In this document: positions 41,287 to 51,898 of the stretch, in pieces
How positions within the stretch are numbered: the stretch's first letter is position 1
Layout: each line of letters begins with the position of its first letter
From: Streptomyces sp. Ru71
GTDB lineage: Bacteria > Actinomycetota > Actinomycetes > Streptomycetales > Streptomycetaceae
DNA length: 64,000 bases
Direction: 5' to 3'
Assembly (NCBI RefSeq): GCF_002920535.1
Contig: NZ_PQSS01000022.1
Span: 41,845 to 105,844, forward strand
Notes under the pieces: model-generated
Told to the model about the DNA's origin: nothing
The model's database searches: none
Seen by the model: only the letters and a program-made list of their open reading frames with translations
Position numbers and translations under genes: made by a program

Positions 41287-42141
41287 TTGCCGTTCACGAT
41301 GAGCCACGCGGCGGCCGTCCTGCCCGCCGTGCGCACCGACGGCTCCGGCCGGGGGCCGCTGGTGCCGGCCGTCCTCGTGGCGGGGTCCTTCGCGCCCGAC
41401 ATGACCTACTACGCGGCCAGTGCGGTCGCCGGTGCGATGGAGTTCGGCGACGTCACCCACTCCTTCGGCGGCGTCTTCACCGTCGACGTGTGCGTGGCCT
41501 GGCTGCTCGTGGCGCTGTGGCTGCTGGTGCGCGAACCGCTGGTGGCGCTGCTGCCACGCTCCCGGCAGTCGCGGTGGGCGGCACTGCTGCGCTGCGGGAC
41601 GCCACGCGCGCGGCTGCGGCCCGCCGTCGTGCTGTGGTGGTACGTGTCGGCGGCGCTCGGGGCGCTGACCCATGTGGTGTGGGACGCGTTCACGCACCTG
41701 GACCGCTGGGGGATGCGGGTGTTCCCCGTCCTGGGGAACCGGCTGGCCGGCGCACCCCTGTACTGGTACCTGCAGTACGGCGGGTCGGCCCTGGCCGCGG
41801 TGGTGATCGCCGCGTTCCTGTGGCGTGCGCTGCGCCGGGCGCCCTCGGGTGAGCCGGCCGCCGGGGTGCCGGTGCTGTCGGGGCGGGACCGGTGGTGGGC
41901 CGCGGCGGTGCTCGCCGGTTGCGCGACGGCGGGCGCCGTGCAGCGGGCCACGCGGTGGTGGGCCTATTGGGGGGCCACCGCCAAGCCGTGGGAACTGATC
42001 CCGACGGTGTGTTTCGGCAGCGGCGCCGGACTGTTCCTCGGGCTGCTCGTGTACGCCGTCGGGGTGCGGGCGCGGCGGCCCGTCGCCGTGGGTGGGGGCC
42101 GGGTCAGCGGCGTGGTCGAGGAGCGCCGTCCGGTGCGGTGA
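41287..42141 (+). CDS. DUF4184 family membrane protein
   Basis: A 284-residue membrane protein of about six helices with the family start LPFTMSHAAAVLPAVRTDGSG and GALTHVVWDAFTHLDRWGMRVFP in the middle. The start is TTG at 41287, 8-10 nt after a GGGGGA site; homologues start with MPFTxSHAAAV, so the TTG is very likely the true start. Function is unknown, although the metal-dependent hydrolase-like HxxxD residues (H in SHAAA, H and D in THVVWDAFTH) are conserved. Its 3' end overlaps the convergent next gene by 38 nt. Confidence 0.88.
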   Translation: MPFTMSHAAAVLPAVRTDGSGRGPLVPAVLVAGSFAPDMTYYAASAVAGAMEFGDVTHSFGGVFTVDVCVAWLLVALWLLVREPLVALLPRSRQSRWAALLRCGTPRARLRPAVVLWWYVSAALGALTHVVWDAFTHLDRWGMRVFPVLGNRLAGAPLYWYLQYGGSALAAVVIAAFLWRALRRAPSGEPAAGVPVLSGRDRWWAAAVLAGCATAGAVQRATRWWAYWGATAKPWELIPTVCFGSGAGLFLGLLVYAVGVRARRPVAVGGGRVSGVVEERRPVR

Positions 42142-42529
42142 CCGTCGCGGTGGCCGTCGGCGGCAGGGGCACCGTGAACACCCTGAAGGTGCGCGCCGGG
42201 CGGGTCGGGCGGGGCAGCCGGCTGAGCAGCAGGGCCAGATAGCTCAGGCCCAGCTCGGTCCACAGGCGCCAGCGGGACGACTCGCCGGGCGTCGCCGTAT
42301 CGGCCACGGCGCCGGCGTGGCGGTGGGTGAGGCGGCGGGCGAGGGCCGCGGTGCTGCGGCGCAGGGCTTCGACGCGGGTGTGCGGGATGCGGCCGGTACT
42401 GGCGTTTGGGGCGTAGGGCGGGACGTGGGGATGAGGCGCGGGGAGTTCCGCCATGGCTTCGGCTCGGGCCGGTGCCTGGTGCTGGGCCTGAGCTCGTGCC
42501 GTGCGGCGGTGGAGCATGCGTATACCCAT
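42104..42529 (-). CDS. Hypothetical protein with one membrane helix
   Basis: A 141-residue protein beginning MGIRMLHRRTARAQAQHQAP with a Pro/His-rich part, a basic middle (RRSTAALARRLTHRH), one hydrophobic helix (WTELGLSYLALLLSRL) and a Thr/Pro tail. I do not recognise a family. No good SD precedes the ATG at 42529. Its 3' end overlaps the DUF4184 gene by 38 nt, so it may have been misread, but the open frame and membrane helix favour a real gene. Confidence 0.5.
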   Translation of the reverse strand: MGIRMLHRRTARAQAQHQAPARAEAMAELPAPHPHVPPYAPNASTGRIPHTRVEALRRSTAALARRLTHRHAGAVADTATPGESSRWRLWTELGLSYLALLLSRLPRPTRPARTFRVFTVPLPPTATATVTAPDGAPRPRR

Positions 42530-42647
42530 GCCCGCATCCTGGCGGGAGGGCGGGGCGGGGCGCGTTTTTGCGGGGGCCAGGCGAGTGACGGTTCCCTCCG
42601 GGGGTTGGGGGGTGCCGTCGTTCGTGGGGGGCTTGGGTTGGGGGACG

Positions 42648-42692
42648 GGTGCGGGTGGGGGGTGGCTGGTCGCGCAGTTCCCCGCGCCCCTT
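42648..42692. repeat. Dispersed Streptomyces intergenic repeat, copy 2
   Basis: 45 nt, starting GGTGCGGGTGG and containing GGTCGCGCAGTTCCCCGCG and ending CCCCTT. Identical to copy 3, 132 nt away, and the reverse complement of copy 1. The inner part GCGCAGTTCCCCGCGC is an imperfect dyad. I recall this element as common in Streptomyces intergenic regions. Confidence 0.85.
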
Positions 42693-42779
42693 GAGGTTGG
42701 CTGCGGGGGCGTCGGCTGGAAGGGCAATGTCTGGCAAGAGCGGGTCGCCGACGTTGTGGGGGGCTTGGGGGGTCTTGCG

Positions 42780-42824
42780 GGTGCGGGTGGGGGGTGGCTG
42801 GTCGCGCAGTTCCCCGCGCCCCTT
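42780..42824. repeat. Dispersed Streptomyces intergenic repeat, copy 3
   Basis: Identical in all 45 nt to copy 2. The flanking GTGGGGGGCTTGGG sequences at 42624 and 42756 are also 132 nt apart, so a segment larger than the element was duplicated. The stretch 42530-42970 otherwise holds no gene, only these repeats and the polA terminator. Confidence 0.85.
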
Positions 42825-42913
42825 CGGGTTGGGTGGGGGGCCGTTGGTTGAGAGGGCACCCTTTGAGGTGCGGATACTTCCGCCGGTTCATCGGGCAACG
42901 GCGTCTGCCTGGC

Positions 42914-42953
42914 AGGGAGTGGCCGAGCGACTGGTGCCGCTCGGCCACTCCCT
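42914..42953 (-). terminator. polA terminator
   Basis: AGGGAGTGGCCGAGCG pairs perfectly with CGCTCGGCCACTCCCT (16 bp) around an 8-nt loop (42930-42937). It lies 17 nt after the polA stop on the minus strand. Confidence 0.85.
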
Positions 42954-42970
42954 GTCCTGCCGTCTGCGGG

Positions 42971-45697
42971 CTAGTGCGCTGCCGATTCCCAGTCCGGGCC
43001 TGCGCCTACCGAGACGCCCAGGGGGACTCGGAGCTGGACTGCGTTCGCCATTTCTCGGCGGACCAGTTCCTCCGCCTGCTCGCGCTCGCCGGGGGCGATC
43101 TCCAGGACGATTTCGTCGTGGACCTGGAGCAGCATGCGGGAGGTCAGGTTCGCCTCGCGCAGCGCCCGGTCCACGTTCAGCATCGCGATCTTGACGATGT
43201 CGGCGGCCGTGCCCTGGATCGGCGCGTTCAGCGCCATGCGCTCGGCGGCCTCACGGCGCTGGCGGTTGTCGCTGTTGAGGTCGGGCAGGTAGCGGCGGCG
43301 GCCGAACAGCGTCGCCGTGTAGCCCGTCGCCCGTGCCTCGTCGACGACCCGGCGCAGATAGTCCCGCACCCCGCCGAAGCGGTCGAAGTAGGCGTCCATC
43401 AGCATGCGCGCCTCGGCGGCGTCGATGTTCAGCTGCTGGGACAGGCCGAACGCCGACAGACCGTACGCCAGGCCGTAGGACATCGCCTTGATCTTGCGCC
43501 GCATCTCCGCGTCCACCGCGGTGGGCTCGACCGCGAAGACCTGGGAGGCGGCGGTGGTGTGCAGGTCCTCACCGGAGGTGAACGCCTCGATCAGGCCCTC
43601 GTCCTCCGACAGATGGGCCATCACCCGCAGCTCGATCTGGCTGTAGTCGGCGGTCATCAGCGAGTCGTAGCCCTCGCCGACGACGAAGCCGCGGCGGATC
43701 GCGCGGCCCTCGTCGGTGCGCACCGGGATGTTCTGCAGGTTGGGGTCGGTGGAGGACAGCCGGCCGGTGGCCGCGACCGTCTGGTTGAACGTGGTGTGGA
43801 TCCGGCCGTCCGAGGCGATCGTCTTGATCAGGCCCTCGACCGTGACCCGCAGCTTGGCCTGCTCACGGTGACGCAGCATGATCACCGGCAGTTCGTTGTC
43901 GGTCTGCGTGGCGAGCCAGGCCAGGGCGTCGGCGTCGGTGGTGTAGCCGGTCTTGGTCTTCTTCGTCTTCGGCAGGCCCAGCTCGCCGAAGAGGACCTCC
44001 TGCAGCTGCTTGGGCGAGCCCAGGTTGAACTCGCGGCCGGCCGCCGCGTGCGCCTCCTTCACCGCCTGCTGCACGGCGCCCGCGAACATCTGCTCCATGG
44101 CCTCCAGGTGGGCGCGGTCGGCGGCGATGCCGTGCCGCTCCATCCGGGCCAGCAGCGCGGAGGTGGGCAGCTCCATGTCGCGCAGCAGGTCCGCGGCGCC
44201 GACCTCCTGCAGCTTGGTCTCGAACGCCTGCCCGAGGTCGACGACGGCGCGGGCCTGGATCATCAGCGCCTCGGCCTCGGCGCCGTCGTCCGCGCCGAAC
44301 GCGAGCTGCCCGTCGGCCGCGGCGGCCGGGGCCAGCTCGCGGTGCAGGTACTCCATCGACAGCGCGTCCAGGTCGAAGGAGCGGCGGCCCGGCTTGACCA
44401 GGTACGCGGCGAGCGCGGTGTCCATGGCGACACCGGCGATGCTCCAGCCGTGCTCGGCGAAGACCCGCATGGCGCGCTTGGCGTCGTGGAAGATCTTGGG
44501 CCGTTCGGCGTCGGCGAGCCAGGCGGCGAAGGCGTTCTCGTCGGCCTCGTCCAGCTGCGACGGGTCGAACCAGGCGGCCGGCCCGCCGGCGGTGGCGAGC
44601 GCGACCTCGGCGACCGAGCCGGTGCCCAGCGCCCAGGTGTCGACGGTGGCGACGCCGAGCGGCTGGCCGGCGTGCTCGGCGAGCCAGCCGGCCAGCTCGC
44701 CGCTGCCGAGCACCGTGCCGTCCAGCTCCACGCCGTCGGCGACGACCGGGGTCGTCTCGGCCTCCTCCGCGCCGGGGTCGACGGCGAGCAGGCGCTCGCG
44801 CAGCGACGGGTTGCGGATCTCCAGGGTGTCCAGGATCATCGCGACGGCCTTGCGGTCGTAGGCCGGGCGCTCCAGGTCGGCGACCGTCTTGTCCAGCGGC
44901 ACCTGTCGCTCCAGCTCGGTGAGCCGGCGGTTGAGCTTGACGGCCTCCAGGTGGTCGCGCAGGTTCTGCCCGGCCTTGCCCTTCACCTCGTCGACCCGCT
45001 CGACCAGCTCGGCGAAGGAACCGAACTGGTTGATCCACTTCGCGGCCGTCTTCTCGCCGACGCCCGGGATGCCGGGGAGGTTGTCCGACGGGTCGCCGCG
45101 CAGCGCCGCGAAGTCGGGGTACTGGGCGGGCGTCAATCCGTACTTCTCGAAAACCTTCTCCGGGGTGAACCGGGTCAGCTCCGAGACGCCCTTCGTCGGG
45201 TACAGCACCGTGACGTGGTCGCTGACCAGCTGGAAGGAGTCGCGGTCGCCGGTGACGATCAGCACCTCGAAGCCCTCGGCGGCGGCCTGTGTGGCGAGGG
45301 TGGCGATGATGTCGTCCGCCTCGAAGCCGTCGACGGCGAAACGGGAGACGTGCATCGCGTCGAGCAGCTCGCCGATCAGCTCGACCTGCCCCTTGAACTC
45401 GTCCGGGGTCTTGGAGCGGTTCGCCTTGTACTCGGTGAACTCCTGCGAGCGCCACGTCTTGCGGGAGACGTCGAAGGCGACCGCGAAGTGCGTGGGCGCC
45501 TCGTCGCGCAGCGTGTTCGCCAGCATCGACGCGAAGCCGTAGATCGCGTTCGTCGGCTGGCCGGTCGCGGTGGTGAAGTTCTCCGCGGGCAGCGCGAAGA
45601 ACGCGCGGTAGGCCAGGGAGTGCCCGTCCATGAGCATCAGGCGCGGGCGGCTGCCGCCGGGGGTGGTCTCGGTCTTCTTCGATGCTGTCTCTGCCAC
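42971..45697 (-). CDS. polA: DNA polymerase I
   Basis: A 908-residue enzyme for repair and Okazaki-fragment processing. The N-terminal 5'-nuclease domain (about residues 20-310) starts RPRLMLMDGHSLAYRAFFAL and has DGFEADDIIATLA and LRGDPSDNLPGIPGVGEKTA. The polymerase domain has motif A TADYSQIELRVMAH, motif B RRKIKAMSYGLAYGLS and motif C QVHDEIV. In the 3'-5' exonuclease-like region the motif-I acidic residues are missing (GVATVDTWALGTG instead of FDTET), so proofreading is probably absent, as is usual in actinomycetes. The GTG at 45697 (VAETASKKTETTPGGS) fits homologues. A TAG stop lies at 42971. Confidence 0.96.
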   Translation of the reverse strand: MAETASKKTETTPGGSRPRLMLMDGHSLAYRAFFALPAENFTTATGQPTNAIYGFASMLANTLRDEAPTHFAVAFDVSRKTWRSQEFTEYKANRSKTPDEFKGQVELIGELLDAMHVSRFAVDGFEADDIIATLATQAAAEGFEVLIVTGDRDSFQLVSDHVTVLYPTKGVSELTRFTPEKVFEKYGLTPAQYPDFAALRGDPSDNLPGIPGVGEKTAAKWINQFGSFAELVERVDEVKGKAGQNLRDHLEAVKLNRRLTELERQVPLDKTVADLERPAYDRKAVAMILDTLEIRNPSLRERLLAVDPGAEEAETTPVVADGVELDGTVLGSGELAGWLAEHAGQPLGVATVDTWALGTGSVAEVALATAGGPAAWFDPSQLDEADENAFAAWLADAERPKIFHDAKRAMRVFAEHGWSIAGVAMDTALAAYLVKPGRRSFDLDALSMEYLHRELAPAAAADGQLAFGADDGAEAEALMIQARAVVDLGQAFETKLQEVGAADLLRDMELPTSALLARMERHGIAADRAHLEAMEQMFAGAVQQAVKEAHAAAGREFNLGSPKQLQEVLFGELGLPKTKKTKTGYTTDADALAWLATQTDNELPVIMLRHREQAKLRVTVEGLIKTIASDGRIHTTFNQTVAATGRLSSTDPNLQNIPVRTDEGRAIRRGFVVGEGYDSLMTADYSQIELRVMAHLSEDEGLIEAFTSGEDLHTTAASQVFAVEPTAVDAEMRRKIKAMSYGLAYGLSAFGLSQQLNIDAAEARMLMDAYFDRFGGVRDYLRRVVDEARATGYTATLFGRRRYLPDLNSDNRQRREAAERMALNAPIQGTAADIVKIAMLNVDRALREANLTSRMLLQVHDEIVLEIAPGEREQAEELVRREMANAVQLRVPLGVSVGAGPDWESAAH

Positions 45698-46213
45698 GCC
45701 CCCGATCCTGCCACGCCCCACTGACAACGAGCCGCCACCGGTGGCTGCCGCCGGCTTCGGAGGGCGGCCACCTCGGTCGTCACCGGGCCGCCGTCTCCGG
45801 GTACGCCGCCGCGGGGTTGGCCGGCCAGAGCCGCCGAGCCGCGCCGCCGCGGCCGCCCGGCGCCGACGGCGGGGTGTGAGGGGGCGCACAAGGGACGGGT
45901 GCGCGGAGTGCTGTGGCGGGGCGGGAGGGGTGCGGGGGCTTCGGCGGATGTGATCAGGGGGCTCCGGCGTCGTCGGCGAGGCGCGAACAACGCATGGCTG
46001 GGACAGAGGTCCGATCCGGGCACGGACGGAGGCCGAAGACCGACCGCCCGTAAAGAACCTGGACCACGCATCCGCGAGGGACCCGACGCCGACCGCCTCC
46101 GGGTCACCGCCCGCGCGGAAGCGGCCACCCGCCCCCAAGGGGCTGATCGCTGTCAGTGGCCCGTGCGAGGATCTGGGGCGTATCACACCCGTGTACCCGA
46201 AGGAGAGTGCGCG
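45698..46213. other. Intergenic region, polA / FdhF
   Basis: 516 nt with no gene. The only recognisable element is a good AGGAGAG SD at 46201 for the FdhF gene. The antisense and sense open frames here come from base composition. Nothing else stands out. Confidence 0.5.
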
Positions 46214-48493
<2,280 letters not shown>

Positions 48494-48545
48494 GCGTTCG
48501 CTTAAGTCACCAGGACGTGTCACGACGACGAACGGAGCCGGGCCC

Positions 48546-49034
48546 ATGGGCGAGCAGCAGCATGTGAAGTTCCCGCAGGAGGTCATCGACGAGTACGCCG
48601 CGCTCGGCGTCGACCTGCCGGCACTGTTCTCCGCGGGGCACCTCGGCACGCGCATGGGCGTGCAGATCCTGGAGGCCTCCGCCGAGCGCGTCGTCGGCAC
48701 CATGCCGGTCGAGGGCAACACCCAGCCCTACGGCCTGCTGCACGGCGGCGCCTCGGCCGTGCTCGCCGAGACGCTGGGCTCGGTCGGCTCCATGCTGCAC
48801 GGCGGCAGCTCCAAGATCGCCGTCGGTGTCGACCTCAACTGCACCCATCACCGCGGGGTGCGCTCCGGCCTGGTCACCGGCGTGGCCACGCCGGTGCACC
48901 GGGGCCGCTCGACGGCGACGTACGAGATCGTCATCTCCGACGAGCAGGGGCGGCGTGTGTGCAGCGCGCGGCTGACCTGTCTGCTGCGTGACCTCAACCC
49001 CGGCGAGCAGAACCCGGCGAGCCCGGCGAACTGA
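48546..49034 (+). CDS. PaaI-type hotdog-fold thioesterase
   Basis: A 162-residue acyl-CoA thioesterase of the PaaI/YbgC hotdog family. The signature MPVEGNTQPYGLLHGGASAV followed by LAETLGS contains the catalytic Glu/Asp and His-Gly-Gly. The C-terminal strand STATYEIVISDEQGRRVCSA and RLTCLLRD complete the fold. It hydrolyses CoA esters, possibly phenylacetate or fatty-acid intermediates. The ATG at 48546 follows CGGAGC. It is 52 nt downstream of the FdhF gene and ends in a strong terminator, so the two may form an operon. Confidence 0.93.
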   Translation: MGEQQHVKFPQEVIDEYAALGVDLPALFSAGHLGTRMGVQILEASAERVVGTMPVEGNTQPYGLLHGGASAVLAETLGSVGSMLHGGSSKIAVGVDLNCTHHRGVRSGLVTGVATPVHRGRSTATYEIVISDEQGRRVCSARLTCLLRDLNPGEQNPASPAN

Positions 49035-49058
49035 CCGCCGCGCGCCCCGAGGCGGCCC

Positions 49059-49099
49059 GAGGCCGCCCGTCCCAACGGACGGGCGGCCTCGCCGTTTTA
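49059..49099 (+). terminator. Strong terminator after the thioesterase gene
   Basis: GAGGCCGCCCGTCC and GGACGGGCGGCCTC form a perfect 14-bp stem with a CAAC loop, followed by GCCGTTTTAC with a short T run. Confidence 0.88.
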
Positions 49100-49599
49100 C
49101 GGACAAAGAAGCAGCTTCCCCCCGCAAGATCACGATCCCCGTCCATGTCGCGGAATACGGAAATACAGCGAGGAACCCTCGCTTCCTTTTCCTGATCCGT
49201 AACGGTGCGTAATGCGGACGCAATAAACGATCACCCATTCCTCTTGATCATCTTTGCCCGCCCCACCCCCTGCCACCCCCATGAGTCGCCCATGGCAACG
49301 ATTCCCCGTCATTAGCAAAAGCGCCGAGACACCTGAACAGATCGCGGCGAGTCCTGCGGGTTCTCAGAATCCGGACAGGGCGAATCGGCCTGAATTCCGC
49401 TGTTCCCCCCACCCAGTACCGCTCCGCATTACGTCGTGTCATAACAAGAGCGTCACAGCCTTGGACAGACACTCCTCCACGTTCCCCACACACGCTTAGA
49501 GTCACCGCCAGTCACCGCGCCGTCGGAATGCCACTTCGGCCCAGCGCTCGACTCAGCCGTTTCCACGGGGATTCGGCTGTGCCAGGGAAAGGACTGATC
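49100..49599. other. Intergenic region upstream of the liv operon
   Basis: About 500 nt without a gene and noticeably less GC-rich than the average here (for example ACGCAATAAACGATCACCC near 49219). No clear promoter, operator or riboswitch was recognised; TTAGAGT at 49496 resembles a -10 but has no good -35. Confidence 0.5.
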
Positions 49600-50835
49600 G
49601 TGCGTCAACGTTCGCTCATCGCCATCACCGCCGCGCTGGCGGCGGGAGCACTGACCCTCACCGCCTGCGGCTCGCGTGACAAGGACGGTGGCTCGGACTC
49701 CGGAAACGGCGGCGGCACCAAGGTCGTCATCGGCGTAGACGCCCCCCTCACGGGCGACCTGTCCGCGATCGGCCTCGGCATCAAGAACTCCGTCGACCTC
49801 GCCGTCAAGCAGGCCAACAAGAACAAGGCCGTCGACGGCATCACCTTCGAGATGCAGGCCCTGGACGACCAGGCCCAGCCCTCCTCCGGCCAGCAGAACG
49901 CCACCAAGCTCGTCGCCAACAAGGACGTCCTCGGCGTGGTCGGCCCGCTGAACTCCTCCGTCGCCGAGTCCATGCAGAAGGTCTTCGACGACGCCAAGCT
50001 GGTCGAGATCTCCCCGGCCAACACCAACCCGGCCCTCACCCAGGGCACCAACTGGGCCACCAGCAAGACCCGCACCTACAAGTCGTACTTCCGCACCGCG
50101 ACCACGGACGCCGTCCAGGGCCCGTTCGCCGCCCAGTACGTCTTCAACAAGGCCAAGAAGAAGAAGGTCTTCGTCATCGACGACAAGAAGACCTACGGCG
50201 CCGGCCTCGCGGGCACCTTCACCACCGAGTTCAAGAAGCTCGGCGGCACCGTCGCGGGCACCGAGCACATCAACCCCGACGCCAAGGACTTCTCCGCGGT
50301 CGCCACCAAGGTCAAGAACTCCGGCGCCGACGTCGTCTACTACGGCGGCGAGTACCCCCAGGCCGGCCCGCTCAGCAAGCAGATCAAGGCCGCCGGTGCC
50401 AAGATCCCCGTCGTCGGCGGCGACGCCCTGTACGACCCGACCTACGTCAAGCTCGCCGGCCCCGCCAGCAACGGCGACCTCGCCACCTCCGTCGGCGCCC
50501 CCCTCGACGAACTCCCCTCGGCCAAGCAGTTCCTGGACAACTACAAGGCCGGCGGCTACAAGGACGCCTACGGCGCGTACGGCGGCTACGCCTACGACTC
50601 CGCCCAGGCCATCATCGAGGCCGTCAAGAAGGTCGTCGCCGACAACAACGGCAAGCTCCCCGACGACGCCCGCGCCAAGATCACCGAGGCCATGCAGAAC
50701 GTCTCCTTCGACGGAGTGACCGGCAAGGTCTCCTTCGACCAGTACGGCGACACCACCAACAAGCAGCTCACCGTCTACGCCGTCGAGAACGGGACCTGGA
50801 AGACCGTGGAGTCCGGTACCTACAACGGTGGCTGA
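49600..50835 (+). CDS. livK: Branched-chain amino acid ABC transporter, substrate-binding lipoprotein
   Basis: A 411-residue binding protein. The signal MRQRSLIAITAALAAGALTL ends in a lipobox LTAC. The mature part is a periplasmic-type Leu/Ile/Val binding fold: VVIGVDAPLTGDLSAIGLGI, PLNSSVAESMQKVFDDAKLV, FRTATTDAVQGPFAAQYVFN and KVFVIDDKKTYGAGLAGTFT. It is anchored to the outer face of the membrane and passes substrate to LivHM. The GTG at 49600 follows AGGACTGATC; an upstream ATG (49528) is not used. A 12-bp hairpin between this gene and livH suggests it is expressed at a higher level than the transport genes. Confidence 0.95.
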   Translation: MRQRSLIAITAALAAGALTLTACGSRDKDGGSDSGNGGGTKVVIGVDAPLTGDLSAIGLGIKNSVDLAVKQANKNKAVDGITFEMQALDDQAQPSSGQQNATKLVANKDVLGVVGPLNSSVAESMQKVFDDAKLVEISPANTNPALTQGTNWATSKTRTYKSYFRTATTDAVQGPFAAQYVFNKAKKKKVFVIDDKKTYGAGLAGTFTTEFKKLGGTVAGTEHINPDAKDFSAVATKVKNSGADVVYYGGEYPQAGPLSKQIKAAGAKIPVVGGDALYDPTYVKLAGPASNGDLATSVGAPLDELPSAKQFLDNYKAGGYKDAYGAYGGYAYDSAQAIIEAVKKVVADNNGKLPDDARAKITEAMQNVSFDGVTGKVSFDQYGDTTNKQLTVYAVENGTWKTVESGTYNGG

Positions 50836-50865
50836 CCCACAACCCCACCCGCACCACACATGAGC

Positions 50866-50900
50866 CGCGCGGGGCGCTGTTCCACTTGGCGCCCCGCGCG
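50866..50900 (+). terminator. Hairpin between livK and livH
   Basis: CGCGCGGGGCGC and GCGCCCCGCGCG form a perfect 12-bp stem with an 11-nt loop (50878-50888). No T run follows, so it is more likely a partial terminator or mRNA-stabilising hairpin than a full stop; livH starts 60 nt later. Confidence 0.65.
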
Positions 50901-50960
50901 CACTCACATCCGGACATCCGGCACATCCGTCTAACATCCGAACGTCTCGGAGGACATGCG

Positions 50961-51893
50961 GTGAACGAACTGCCGCAGCAGCTGGTCAACGGCCTGCTAC
51001 TGGGATCCATGTACGGGCTGGTCGCCATCGGCTACACGATGGTCTATGGCATCGTCCAGCTCATCAACTTCGCCCACGGCGAGATCTTCATGACCGGCGC
51101 CTTCGGCGCCCTCACGGTCTACGCCTACGTCCTGCCCGACGGCACCAGCATGTGGATAGCCCTCCCCCTCATGCTCATCGGCGGCATCATCGTCGCCGTC
51201 CTCGTCGCCGTCGCAGCGGAACGATTCGCCTACCGGCCCCTGCGCACCGCCCCCCGACTGGCGCCTCTCATCACCGCCATCGGCCTCTCCCTCGCGCTGC
51301 AGCAGGCCGTCTGGGCCTGGTACCCCGAGGCCAAGTCCGCCCGCACCTTCCCCCAGATCGAAGGCGGACCCTTCCACATCGGAAGCGTCACCATCCAGAC
51401 CGGCGACATCTTCCTCATCATCGCCGCCCCCCTCAGCATGGCGATCCTCGCCTACTTCGTCATGAAGACCCGCACCGGCCGCGGCATGCAGGCCACCGCC
51501 CAGGACCCCGACACCGCCAAGCTCATGGGCATCAACACCGACCGCATCATCGTGATCGCGTTCGCCCTCGGTGCCGCCTTCGCCGCCGTCGCCGGAGTCG
51601 CAAACGGCCTCAAATACGGTCAGATCGACTTCAAGATGGGCTTCATCCTCGGCCTCAAAGCCTTCACCGCAGCCGTCCTCGGAGGCATCGGCAACATCTA
51701 CGGCGCCATGATCGGCGGCGTCGTCCTCGGCGTCGCCGAAACCCTCGCCGCCGCCTACATCTCCGACCTCCCCGGCATGGACAAGTTCGGCAGCCAGTCC
51801 TGGGCCGACGTCTGGGCCTTCGTACTCCTCATCCTTGTTCTGCTGCTCAGGCCCCAGGGCCTGCTCGGCGAGCGCGTCGCGGACAGGGCGTGA
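50961..51893 (+). CDS. livH: Branched-chain amino acid ABC transporter permease LivH
   Basis: A 310-residue permease with about eight membrane helices and the family motifs NGLLLGSMYGLVAIGYTMVY, IVQLINFAHGEIFMTGAFGA and FAAVAGVANGLKYGQID, plus ILGLKAFTAAVLGGIGNIYG at the end helix. It pairs with LivM to form the channel. The GTG at 50961 follows a strong CGGAGG. It ends in TGA, and livM begins 5 nt later or overlaps it. Confidence 0.95.
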   Translation: MNELPQQLVNGLLLGSMYGLVAIGYTMVYGIVQLINFAHGEIFMTGAFGALTVYAYVLPDGTSMWIALPLMLIGGIIVAVLVAVAAERFAYRPLRTAPRLAPLITAIGLSLALQQAVWAWYPEAKSARTFPQIEGGPFHIGSVTIQTGDIFLIIAAPLSMAILAYFVMKTRTGRGMQATAQDPDTAKLMGINTDRIIVIAFALGAAFAAVAGVANGLKYGQIDFKMGFILGLKAFTAAVLGGIGNIYGAMIGGVVLGVAETLAAAYISDLPGMDKFGSQSWADVWAFVLLILVLLLRPQGLLGERVADRA

Positions 51894-51898
51894 CACCG

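Noticed and set aside
45899..46213. Upstream extension of the FdhF/YdeP frame
   Set aside because: The sequence before ATG 46214 is not protein-like and a strong SD marks the normal start.
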